Program-made: the position numbers and the translations under genes
Source: VFMC01 sp046331225
GTDB lineage: Bacteria > Actinomycetota > Acidimicrobiia > Acidimicrobiales > Ilumatobacteraceae
Length of the DNA: 64,000 bases
Direction of reading: 5' to 3'
Assembly: GCA_046331225.1 (NCBI GenBank)
Contig: JAXLRF010000008.1
Location: 248,001 to 312,000, forward strand
Shown: positions 1 to 7,235 of the stretch, piece after piece
Layout: the number at the start of each line of letters is the position of its first letter
How positions within the stretch are numbered: position 1 is the stretch's first letter
Notes under the pieces: generated by a model
The model's database searches: none
What the model saw: only the letters and a program-made list of their open reading frames with translations
Told to the model about the DNA's origin: nothing

Positions 1-1237
1 GGTAGTGGCACGCGTAGACCATGCCCAGCGACTCGACCGTGCGCGTGCGCCGGTACTCGGGGTTCGACTGATAGGTGTGCAGCCGGTCGATGTGGAACCC
101 GGTCACGTCGACGTCGGGCTGCCCGGTCATCACCCAGTTGGCCATCACGCGGCCGAGCCCACCGCCGGTGAGGATGCCGATCGAGTTGAGCCCGGCGCAC
201 ACGAAGTAGCCGCGCAGCTCGGGCGACTCGCCGACCACCGGAGCCAGGTCGGGTGTGAAGCTCTCGGGCCCGCAGAAGAACGTGTGGATGCCGATCTCGT
301 TGCTGATCGGCACCCGGCTCATCGCCCGCTCGAGGTACGGGCCCATGCGGTCCCAGTCGGGCTGCAACGAGGTGAACGACGAGTCGGCAGGGATGCCCTC
401 GACCTTCCACGGCGCGCACACCGGCTCGAACAGGCCGATCATCAGCCCGCCGACCTCTTCTCGGTAGTAGCCGTAGTTGGCCGGGTCCTCGATCACCGGC
501 CACGAGCCGTCCATGCCCTCGATCTGCTCGGTGATCAGGTAGTAGTGCTCGGCCGCCTGCAATGGCACGTTGACGCCGTGGCGCTCGCCCAGCTGTCGGG
601 CCCACATGCCCGCACAGTTGACGACGTACTCGCACTCGATCGTGCCGTGATCCGTGACCACGCCGGTGACGCGTCCGGCCTCGGACAGCACGTCGATCAC
701 GCTGACGCCCTGCACGATCGTGGCGCCCTGCATGCGAGCACCCTTGGCCATCGACATCGTCACGTCGACCGGGTTCACGCGGCCGTCACCCGGCACGTAG
801 AAGCCGGCGAGTACGTCGTCGGTGCGCGCGATCGGGAACATGTCGGCAACCTCGCGGGCCGAGATCTCGTGCACGTCGACACCGCAGTGCCGGTTGAACG
901 CCGACACGCGCCGGTACTCCTCGAGCCGGTCGGGGTCGCACGCGAGCTCGACGAAGCCCACGGGCTTGAACCCGGTCGCGAGCCCGGTCTCGGCCTCGAG
1001 CCGGGCGTAGAGGTCGCGCGTGTACTGGCGCATCGACGTCGACGTCTCGCTGGTGGAGCCGAACGTGACCATCAGACCCGCTGCGTGCCACGTGGTGCCC
1101 GAGGTGAGCTGGTCGCGCTCGACGAGCACGACGTCGCGCCAACCCGCGTGCGCGAGGTGGTAGGCGACCGAGGTGCCGATGATCCCTCCTCCCACGACGA
1201 CCACGCGAGCGCGGCTGGGCAGGGTGGGTGCGGTCAT
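1..1237 (-). CDS. DMGDH/sarcosine dehydrogenase-type FAD oxidoreductase, C-terminus cut by window edge
   Basis: Only the N-terminal ~412 codons are visible; the gene runs off the left edge. The protein starts MTAPTLPSRARVVVVGGG, with a Rossmann FAD motif GGGIIGTSVAYHLA near residue 15 and the conserved DQLTSGTTWHAAG segment of the DAO superfamily, which in this family carries or neighbours the flavin. The last visible part (TRTVESLGMVYACHY) resembles the join to the FAO_M linker that precedes a GcvT domain in dimethylglycine and sarcosine dehydrogenases, so a folate-binding GcvT half probably lies outside the window. The ATG overlaps the stop of the upstream TetR gene by 4 nt (ATGA), so the two are translationally coupled. 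Likely role: oxidative N-demethylation of a methylated glycine. The exact substrate cannot be told from sequence. Confidence 0.85.
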   Translation of the reverse strand, partial: MTAPTLPSRARVVVVGGGIIGTSVAYHLAHAGWRDVVLVERDQLTSGTTWHAAGLMVTFGSTSETSTSMRQYTRDLYARLEAETGLATGFKPVGFVELACDPDRLEEYRRVSAFNRHCGVDVHEISAREVADMFPIARTDDVLAGFYVPGDGRVNPVDVTMSMAKGARMQGATIVQGVSVIDVLSEAGRVTGVVTDHGTIECEYVVNCAGMWARQLGERHGVNVPLQAAEHYYLITEQIEGMDGSWPVIEDPANYGYYREEVGGLMIGLFEPVCAPWKVEGIPADSSFTSLQPDWDRMGPYLERAMSRVPISNEIGIHTFFCGPESFTPDLAPVVGESPELRGYFVCAGLNSIGILTGGGLGRVMANWVMTGQPDVDVTGFHIDRLHTYQSNPEYRRTRTVESLGMVYACHY

Positions 1238-2037
1238 GCGGACTCCGAGCGAGGGGTGTGAGGGGAATGAGGGCTGCGAGGGCTGCGAGGGCTGCGCGGG
1301 GCACGGGACGGGCCGGCGGTGCCCGTCGCCTCGGGCCCGTCGGGCCGGACCGGGGTCGACGCACCCGCGCCACGCGACGAACGGGCCGCCTTGGCGGTCG
1401 ACCCGACACGGCGCCGGGCCGACGCGTCGGAGGGGCGCGCCAGCGTGCCGTGCGCGAGGTCGAGTTCGTGTTCGGTGGTGGTGAACGTCCAGTCGAGGAT
1501 CGCGTTCTCGGGCAGCATCGGGCCGTGGGCCACGTTCTGCAGCGCGAGCCCGTCGACCATCGACACGATCCGCCACGCTGCGCCGTCCGGGTCGTCGCAC
1601 CGGAACACCCCAGCGGCGACGCCTCGTTCGACGATGTCGGCCAGCAGCCGTTGCCAGGCCACGTTGAGCCGTCGCGACGTGGCGCCGAGCGCAGGGTGCC
1701 GCGAGGCCTCGGCCCACGCGTCGAGCCAGAGCTGGAACGACCAGTCGTCGCCCGTGCGCGCGTACGCGTCGAAGAACGCGAGCAGCTGTTCGACCGGCCC
1801 GTCGGCTCCGGCGACCGCCGTCTCGGTCACCTGCAGGTCGCGGCCGGCGACGTGCTCGAACGCCGCGGCGAGGACGTCGTCCATCGAGTCGAAGTAGTGG
1901 TGGATCAGCCCGCTCGAGCAGCCCAACTCCGCCGCCACGTCGCGGACGGTCGTCGACCCGAACCCGCGACGCGTCGCCACGCGCAGTGCCGCGTCGACGA
2001 TCGCCTCACGGCGGGCAGCAGGGGACATCCGGGCCAC
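1234..2037 (-). CDS. TetR/BetI-like transcriptional regulator with SPR-repeat tail
   Basis: A 267-aa protein with an N-terminal TetR helix-turn-helix (residues ~8-55: AALRVATRRGFGSTTVRDVA, then GLIHHYF) and a C-terminal ligand domain of BetI type (WLDAWAEASRHPALG, RLLADIVERGVAAGVF). BetI-like regulators commonly control choline, betaine and methylglycine metabolism, which fits the coupled flavoprotein gene downstream. The GTG start is chosen because TAACCT lies 8 nt upstream and the HTH begins at once. The last ~70 residues are unusual: a disordered Ala/Ser/Pro/Arg tail ending in SPR triplets (PRSPRSPRSPHSPHTPRS), encoded by 9-bp near-repeats at about 1254-1300. That tail is not part of the family fold and may be a recent repeat expansion. 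A frameshifted C-terminus is possible. Confidence 0.85.
   Translation of the reverse strand: MARMSPAARREAIVDAALRVATRRGFGSTTVRDVAAELGCSSGLIHHYFDSMDDVLAAAFEHVAGRDLQVTETAVAGADGPVEQLLAFFDAYARTGDDWSFQLWLDAWAEASRHPALGATSRRLNVAWQRLLADIVERGVAAGVFRCDDPDGAAWRIVSMVDGLALQNVAHGPMLPENAILDWTFTTTEHELDLAHGTLARPSDASARRRVGSTAKAARSSRGAGASTPVRPDGPEATGTAGPSRAPRSPRSPRSPHSPHTPRSESA
1254..1300 (-). repeat. 9-bp tandem near-repeats encoding SPR/SPH triplets
   Basis: The plus strand reads repeated gggctgcga units. They encode the SPR tripeptides of the TetR tail, in frame. Confidence 0.7.
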
Positions 2038-2045
2038 GGCGCCCG

Positions 2046-2051
2046 AGGTTA
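2046..2051 (-). promoter_or_regulatory. -10 element of the TetR gene
   Basis: TAACCT on the minus strand, 8 nt before the GTG, inside the 27-nt gap after the GGDEF-EAL gene. No Shine-Dalgarno is present. Confidence 0.55.
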
Positions 2052-2064
2052 GGTCGCCCGGTGG

Positions 2065-4626
2065 TCAGGCGCCGAGACTGGTCAGCTGCCGGGTGAACCA
2101 CCGCTCGACCTGGTCGGGCGGCATCGGCCGCGCCAGGCGATAGCCCTGCGCGTAGCGGCAGCCGAGCAGCCGGAGGCGCTGCCAGGTCTCGTCGTCCTCG
2201 ACCCCCTCGGCCACGACCTCGAGACCGAGGTTGCCGGCCAGGTCGAGGACGCTGCGCACGATCGCCTCGGCGTTGCGGTCGCGCACCATGTCGCGGACGA
2301 AGAACTTGTCGATCTTCAGCTCCTCGACGGGCAGCTGCTGCAGGTACGACAGCGACGAGTAGCCGGTCCCGAAGTCGTCGACCGACAGCCGCACACCCAG
2401 CCGGTGCAGCCGGTCCATCACGTCGACCGTGCGCGCGGTGTCGGTCATCACGTTCGTCTCGGTGATCTCGAGCGTCAGCGACTCGGGCGGGCACCCGGTG
2501 TCGAGCAGGATCTGCTCGACCGCCAGGGCGAAGTCGTTGTCGAGCAGGTTGCGCATCGCGACGTTCACGGCGACGGACCAGTGGTGGCCACCCGTGCGCC
2601 AGGTCGCCACCTGCGTCGTCGCCCGGCGCAGCACCCACAGGGTGAGCTGATTGATGGCCCCGGTGCGCTCGGCGATCGGGATGAACTCGTCGGGGTAGAT
2701 CTCGCCGAAGGTCGGGTGTCGCCAGCGGACCAGGGCCTCGAAGCCGACCACCTCGTCGTCGTCGAGGCGCGCCTGCGGCTGATAGACGACCGACAGCTCG
2801 TCGTTGGAGATCGCGCTGCGCAGATCGGTCGCCAGCGCCAGCCGGCGCGGGCTGTTGTCGTCGCTCAACGCGTCGTAGAAGGCGACACCGTCGCCGATGC
2901 CGGCCTTCGCGCTGTACATCGCCACGTCGGCGCGCTGCAGCAACGTCGGGGCGTCGGCGGCGTCGTCGGGCGCCACCGCGAAACCGATGCTCGCGTTCAC
3001 GTCGACCCGCATGCCGTCGACCTCGAACTGGCGTGCGAGCTCGTGACGGATGCGCCGTGCCAGCCGTTCGAGCGACGCGCGCTCGCCGCCGTCGCGCACG
3101 AGCACCGCGAACTCGTCACCGCCCAGACGGGCCAGGAACGCCGCATCGGACGCGGCGTACGCCACGCGGCGCGCGACCTCGACCAGCACGGCGTCGCCGG
3201 CTTGATGGCCGAGGGTGTCGTTCACCTCCTTGAAGCCGTCGAGGTCCATGAGCCCGACGGCCAGGGTGCCCTGCTGCTCGTGTACCTCGACGAGGGCGCT
3301 GCGGAGCCGATCGGCCAGCATCACGCGGTTGGGCAGACCCGTCAGCGCGTCGTGCAGTGCCTCGTGCTCGCGCCGGAGCGCCTCGTGGTGGAGCCGGTCG
3401 ATCAACCGACCGTTCTCGAGCGCGACGCTGGCGTGGTTGGCCAGGGTGGCGAACATCGTGCGGTCGGTCTCGAGGAACCGGTTCACCTCGCCGAGGCGGT
3501 TGACCACGGCGACCAGACCGACGATCGAGCCGGATTCGGTGATCGGGGCGACGATCGCGTCGTGCCCCTCGAGGTGGGCGAGCATCGTCCCTGCGATGCC
3601 CGTGATCGCGCCCGGGGGCACGATCGACGACTCCGGGTGCTCGAGGAACCAGCGTCCCATCGCCGCGGTCTCCTGCGCCGACACCCGCCCGGTGCGCCGG
3701 CCCGCGTCGTCGACGGTGAGCTTCAGCAGCTCGGCATCTGCCTCCTGCAACCAGATCTCGGCTCGTTCGGCACGCAGCAGGTCCTTCGCCTGGCCGAGCA
3801 TCGCCTCCAGCACCGCGTCGGGCCGCTGTGCACCGCTCACGAGGCGGGTGAACTCGTACAGCAGCGACAGGCTCTCGTACCGCTGCCGCAGCTTGGTGTA
3901 CGACCGGTACGAGATGACGAGGAAACCGGCGACGCCGAGCAGCAACAGCGTGGCCCAGGGCTGCTCGGTCAACAGCACGCACACCACCAGCGCGAAGCTC
4001 GTGTTCACCGGGATCGTGAGCGCACCGATCGCGAGGATCGACCCCAGCTTGATCGGTGCGCCGTGCCATCGGACCACCTGGAACACCACCAGGTAGCCGG
4101 TGACCACCGCCAGCGTGGTGGCGACGAGCGCCCGGATCCAGTCGACCGGATCGAGCACGTCGTGCGACCCGCCGACGAGGGAGAAGGTGCCGAGCAGCAC
4201 GGTCATCTCGGTGAGGAACGACGCCATGTTCAGCACCACCTTGCGCGGTGGCTGGCGCTCGCGGGCGACGAGGAACAGCAGTTCGCCGAGCAGGCGGCCG
4301 ATCACCAGGTCGCGAGGGTGCGCCAGGAACAGGCCCAGCACCATCGGCACCTCGCTGAACGTGAACGAGTACACCTCGCGTCGGAACTCGACGTCGAACA
4401 CCATGAACTCGGCGGCGACGGCCAGCACGGCGACCATCCACCAGGTGAGGAGCCGCTCGGCGGGCGCGTCGTCGACCAGTCGGCAGCCGGCGAGGACGGC
4501 CACCGACACGACCACGAGCGCGACGGCGAGGAGCATCGTCCGACGGCTCGCCGTCGAGATGCTCGTCGATGCCGCGTCGAGCGCGTCGGGCGCGTCCGGC
4601 GTCTCGCCGGCGGCCGCTTCGGACAC
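2065..4626 (-). CDS. Membrane GAF-GGDEF-EAL bifunctional c-di-GMP enzyme
   Basis: An 853-aa protein. Residues ~28-245 hold about eight hydrophobic segments (MASE-like sensor). A GAF domain covers ~255-410, GGDEF ~425-590 and EAL ~605-850. The GGDEF motif (residue ~502) is intact. No RxxD inhibitory site sits five residues before it. The EAL part keeps FEALVRW (~630), LEITETN, DDFGTGYSSL, LKIDKFFV and EGVE, so both cyclase and phosphodiesterase residues look competent. The net direction of c-di-GMP turnover cannot be predicted. The GTG start has a GAGGAGG Shine-Dalgarno 4-5 nt upstream, unlike the leaderless neighbours. It is transcribed towards the TetR gene, which has its own -10. Ligands of the membrane and GAF sensors are unknown. 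Confidence 0.93.
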   Translation of the reverse strand: MSEAAAGETPDAPDALDAASTSISTASRRTMLLAVALVVVSVAVLAGCRLVDDAPAERLLTWWMVAVLAVAAEFMVFDVEFRREVYSFTFSEVPMVLGLFLAHPRDLVIGRLLGELLFLVARERQPPRKVVLNMASFLTEMTVLLGTFSLVGGSHDVLDPVDWIRALVATTLAVVTGYLVVFQVVRWHGAPIKLGSILAIGALTIPVNTSFALVVCVLLTEQPWATLLLLGVAGFLVISYRSYTKLRQRYESLSLLYEFTRLVSGAQRPDAVLEAMLGQAKDLLRAERAEIWLQEADAELLKLTVDDAGRRTGRVSAQETAAMGRWFLEHPESSIVPPGAITGIAGTMLAHLEGHDAIVAPITESGSIVGLVAVVNRLGEVNRFLETDRTMFATLANHASVALENGRLIDRLHHEALRREHEALHDALTGLPNRVMLADRLRSALVEVHEQQGTLAVGLMDLDGFKEVNDTLGHQAGDAVLVEVARRVAYAASDAAFLARLGGDEFAVLVRDGGERASLERLARRIRHELARQFEVDGMRVDVNASIGFAVAPDDAADAPTLLQRADVAMYSAKAGIGDGVAFYDALSDDNSPRRLALATDLRSAISNDELSVVYQPQARLDDDEVVGFEALVRWRHPTFGEIYPDEFIPIAERTGAINQLTLWVLRRATTQVATWRTGGHHWSVAVNVAMRNLLDNDFALAVEQILLDTGCPPESLTLEITETNVMTDTARTVDVMDRLHRLGVRLSVDDFGTGYSSLSYLQQLPVEELKIDKFFVRDMVRDRNAEAIVRSVLDLAGNLGLEVVAEGVEDDETWQRLRLLGCRYAQGYRLARPMPPDQVERWFTRQLTSLGA

Positions 4627-4669
4627 CCCGCCTCCTCGGTCCTGTCGTCCCGCGTCTCGGGACGTTCTC

Positions 4670-4698
4670 GTTATCGGTCAGGAACTGTCCGGGGTTGA
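4670..4698 (-). promoter_or_regulatory. Candidate promoter of the GGDEF-EAL gene
   Basis: Minus strand GATAAC (4675-4670) with TCAACC 17 bp upstream (4698-4693). This leaves a leader of roughly 35-40 nt, consistent with the Shine-Dalgarno at 4626. Confidence 0.35.
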
Positions 4699-4699
4699 C

Positions 4700-4733
4700 C
4701 CGGCCCGAGCCATCTCCCCGTGGCCCGGGCCGG
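4700..4733 (-). terminator. Strong GC hairpin after the subtilase gene
   Basis: 12-nt arms (CCGGCCCGAGCC and GGCCCGGGCCGG on the plus strand, 11 of 12 complementary) with a 10-nt loop, about 50 nt past the subtilase stop. There is no T tract, as is common for actinobacterial terminators. Confidence 0.5.
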
Positions 4734-4785
4734 ATCGATCCGGTGTGAATTCCGCCCGTGACCAGGCGGTTCCTCGAACGAGAGA

Positions 4786-6618
4786 TCAGCTCCAGCTGGC
4801 GTCGGACCAGCGGGCGCCCGACCAGCGGGCCCCCGTCCAGGTGCCCGAGCTCCAGCGGGCGCCCGACCAGCGGGCACCGCTCCAACGAGCGCCGTCCCAG
4901 ATCATCGAGCTCCAGCGGGCGCCCGACCAGCGCGCACCGGACCAGTCGTTGCCGGTCCAGTCGGCGCTGCTCCAGCGAGCACCGCTCCACGAGTCGCCCG
5001 ACCAGCGGGCACCGTTCCACACGCCGCCGGTCCAGGTGGTGCGGGCGGCGGTCTGGGCGGCCATCACGGCCGGCTTCCACGGCTGGCCCATGATGTCGAG
5101 CTCGCCCGACAACGTGGTGACGCCGTTGCTGACGTGGTAGGTGCCACGCGACCGCTCGAGCTGGCCGAGGCCGGTGCCGGTCGGCACCTGCAGGGCGACG
5201 AGCGGCAGAGCTGCGGCCGGCTTGGCGAACACCGAGCCCGAGCCCGAGTACCAGTTGTTCGCCTTGGTCTGGAACTTCGTGCTGTCGACGTTGGTCGCGA
5301 TCTGCGTGATCGGCTGGGCGTTGCCCATCAGGTAGGCCTTCACGGCGTCGGGCGTGGCGTTCGGGTACTTCGAGAGCACCAGGGCGGCCATGCCCGAGAC
5401 GACGGCGGTGGCCTGGCTGGTGCCGCTGGCCCGCTGGAATCGGGTGCCGACCTTGCCGGTGGTGACGTTCTGGTCGACGAAGCCGCCGGGCACCCGGAGG
5501 CTCGGCACCGAGACGCCGGGTGCGACGACGTCGACCGAGCGGAGCAGGCCGCCGTGCTGGGCGAACTGTGGCACCACGTCGTCGGCGGTGGCGAGCGTGC
5601 CCTTGGTGTCGGTGGCGCCGACGGCGATCACGACCGGCGACATGGCCGGGTCGGCGAGCGGGCCGATGGCACCGCCGTCGTTGCCGGCAGCGGCGACGAC
5701 CACGAGGCCGGCCTTCCATGCCTGCTCGGCGGCGAACACCAGCGGGTCCATCAGCACCGTCGTGGTCGCGTCGGTGCCGAAGCTCAGGTTGATCACCCGG
5801 ATGTTGAGCCCGTTGTCGTTCTTGTGCTGGACGACCCAGTCGATCGCGGCGATCACCTGCGACACGTCGGCTGCGCCGTCGAAGGCGCCGACCTTCACGT
5901 TGACCAGGCGGGCGCCGGGGGCGACGCCCACGAACTTGGTGGTGTCGGTGTAGGGGCTGGTGCCGAGGCAGGTGGCGCACGACTTCGGTGCGTTGGCCGC
6001 GACGTCGGTGCCGGCGATGATGCCGGCCATGTGGGTGCCGTGCCCGAAGGCGTCGGTGTACCGCAGCGTCGGCTCGACGTTGTCGAACGACAGGTCCGGG
6101 CCGTCGACCACCTTGTCGGCGGCGTTCAGTCCGGGAACGCGGGCGATGCCCGTGTCGATCAGCGCCACGCCGATGCCCTGGCCGGTGTAGCCGGCGTTCC
6201 ACATCGACTGGGCGCCGACGATCCGGGTGAGCGCCGACATCGTCGTGGTGTCGTTCGGGTCGTAGCCGAGGTTCGGGTCGACCGACATGGGGGTGACGCT
6301 GCCGTCGGGCGTGACGGCGGCGATGGCGGGATCGTCGGCGAGCGCATCGAGCCGATCGGCGTCGATCGTGCCGGCGAAGCCGCCGATGAGGGGGAGCACG
6401 CGGTCGACCCGTCCGCCGTGGACGGTGAACGCGTGGCTCGCGGCGACGAGACGGCCCTCGGCCGCTCGCACCACGACGGCGAGCTCTCCCTGCTCGCCTG
6501 ACCACGTGATGGCCGGGGCGCCGTCGGCGCCCGAGGCCGAAGCCGTCGGCGTCGCCAGGGGCGACACCGAGGCCACCGCGAGCGCCGCCGCGAGGAGTGC
6601 GGTGGCAGAGCGGTTCAT
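4786..6618 (-). CDS. Secreted S8 subtilisin-like protease with Trp-pentapeptide tail
   Basis: A 610-aa protein. The signal peptide is MNRSATALLAAALAVASVSP, followed by an I9-like pro-region to ~residue 135 and an S8 domain with an intact triad: Asp in ALIDTGIA, His in GHGTHMAG, Ser in GTSQATAVVSG; the oxyanion Asn is in AAAGNDGG. After a linker come 85 residues in which every fifth residue is Trp (17 consecutive units, mostly SGARW). The start is the internal ATG that yields a signal peptide; it overlaps the stop of the small upstream gene by one base (TGATG), so the protease is translated by coupling. The frame stays open further upstream only by G+C bias. Likely an extracellular or envelope-attached protease; substrate unknown. 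Confidence 0.93.
   Translation of the reverse strand: MNRSATALLAAALAVASVSPLATPTASASGADGAPAITWSGEQGELAVVVRAAEGRLVAASHAFTVHGGRVDRVLPLIGGFAGTIDADRLDALADDPAIAAVTPDGSVTPMSVDPNLGYDPNDTTTMSALTRIVGAQSMWNAGYTGQGIGVALIDTGIARVPGLNAADKVVDGPDLSFDNVEPTLRYTDAFGHGTHMAGIIAGTDVAANAPKSCATCLGTSPYTDTTKFVGVAPGARLVNVKVGAFDGAADVSQVIAAIDWVVQHKNDNGLNIRVINLSFGTDATTTVLMDPLVFAAEQAWKAGLVVVAAAGNDGGAIGPLADPAMSPVVIAVGATDTKGTLATADDVVPQFAQHGGLLRSVDVVAPGVSVPSLRVPGGFVDQNVTTGKVGTRFQRASGTSQATAVVSGMAALVLSKYPNATPDAVKAYLMGNAQPITQIATNVDSTKFQTKANNWYSGSGSVFAKPAAALPLVALQVPTGTGLGQLERSRGTYHVSNGVTTLSGELDIMGQPWKPAVMAAQTAARTTWTGGVWNGARWSGDSWSGARWSSADWTGNDWSGARWSGARWSSMIWDGARWSGARWSGARWSSGTWTGARWSGARWSDASWS
4789..5043 (-). repeat. 15-bp coding repeats: 17 x [ST/D/N]-[GSD]-x-x-W
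   Basis: The C-terminal 85 codons of the subtilase form 17 pentapeptides ending in Trp, commonest unit SGARW, with variants SSADW, TGNDW, SSMIW, SSGTW, SDASW. At DNA level this gives degenerate 15-bp repeats. Confidence 0.9.
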
Positions 6619-6818
6619 CACCAACGGATCCCCGAGGCGGCGCAGGTGGTGTAGCTGGTCTTCGGTGCCTGCTGCACTGCGACCTTGACCGGCGGCTTGG
6701 GGGCCGGCGAGGTGTCGGCGTGTGCAGCGCCGACGGGACCGGCGACCGAGACGATCGAGGCGGCGGCCAGACCGAGGATCGCTGCCTTGCGGCGAACGGA
6801 GCGGAGCGGGTGCTTCAT
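6618..6818 (-). CDS. Small secreted peptide co-translated with the subtilase
   Basis: A 66-aa protein starting MKHPLRSVRRKAAILG. It has a basic N-region, a hydrophobic core (AAILGLAAASIVSVAGPVG) and an AHA-like cleavage site before ADTSPAPKPP. The predicted mature peptide is about 33 residues: Pro/Lys-rich, with one Cys and the ending TCAASGIRW. A GAAGGA Shine-Dalgarno lies ~9 nt before the ATG, and the stop overlaps the protease ATG by one base. I recognise no family. The tight coupling suggests a protease partner such as a pro-peptide-like inhibitor, chaperone, substrate or signal peptide. The lone Cys and the C-terminal Arg-Trp, echoing the ARW units of the protease tail, are the only striking residues. 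Confidence 0.7.
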   Translation of the reverse strand: MKHPLRSVRRKAAILGLAAASIVSVAGPVGAAHADTSPAPKPPVKVAVQQAPKTSYTTCAASGIRW

Positions 6819-7025
6819 GGTGTCGATTCCTTCGTGGCTCGGGTTCCGCCCGGAGGGGGCTCGGGTCGAGCCGTCCCCGAGCGACACCATTGAGCAACGG
6901 GGCGCCTGTCGACACCAGGCAAGTGTCGGGCAATTCGATGGCGGCCGAACCGCTGCGCTGGGTGGGATTCGCGCACCGCGTGAGCAGACTCACCCCACCG
7001 GGTGTGGTCGGCAGGTGGACGAGCC

Positions 7026-7050
7026 GAAACCCTTGTCGCGCCAGGGTTTC
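7026..7050. repeat. 8-bp inverted repeat, operator or hairpin
   Basis: GAAACCCT tgtcgcgcc AGGGTTTC, about 190 bp upstream of the GcvT-like start. The perfect arms make a regulator site plausible. Confidence 0.45.
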
Positions 7051-7198
7051 CGGTCGATCGGGGGTGGTTCTCGACGCTGTTGAGGGGGTGCGGACCTCAA
7101 GGTGCCGTCAAGTTCGCCACGCCGACGGCGTCGCCGGCGGCCGTGCGCACGTGCGGCCGAGTGGCCACGCTGTGTGAGCCTCCACCACAGGATCGCCG

Positions 7199-7227
7199 TT
7201 GCGCAAGTGTCCAACAAGGGCTACGGT
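7199..7227 (+). promoter_or_regulatory. Promoter of the GcvT-like operon
   Basis: TTGCGC, 17-bp spacer, TACGGT, then 8 nt to the ATG. This is one of the few -10 elements here with a recognisable -35. Confidence 0.65.
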
Positions 7228-7235
7228 CCGGTCGC

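Larger units (their letters stand above)
6819..7235. other. 417-bp divergent intergenic region
   Basis: Separates the peptide-subtilase operon (minus) from the GcvT-like operon (plus). It holds the GcvT promoter at its right end and a perfect 8-bp inverted repeat GAAACCCT/AGGGTTTC (7026-7033 and 7043-7050, 9-nt loop). A second small stem, GTGAG/CTCAC, lies near 6980-6993. I see no credible coding region and no pattern I can match to a glycine riboswitch. Confidence 0.6.

Noticed and set aside
2404..4698. 764-codon open frame on the plus strand
   Set aside because: Antisense shadow of the GGDEF-EAL gene with His/Glu/Arg-biased composition typical of G+C-rich shadows.
4789..5043. CRISPR-like or intergenic tandem repeat
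   Set aside because: The 15-bp period is in frame and encodes Trp pentapeptides; there are no spacers.
3116..6505. 1129-codon open frame on the minus strand
   Set aside because: Arg/Gly/Pro-rich with no domain. It overlaps the GGDEF-EAL and subtilase genes, which carry complete motifs.
6619..6993. Upstream extension of the subtilase reading frame
   Set aside because: The internal ATG at 6618 gives a signal peptide; the extension overlaps the small secreted peptide gene.
6894..7221. Glycine riboswitch before the GcvT-like gene
   Set aside because: Only isolated hairpins; no tandem aptamer pattern. The promoter predicts a leaderless transcript starting after this region.
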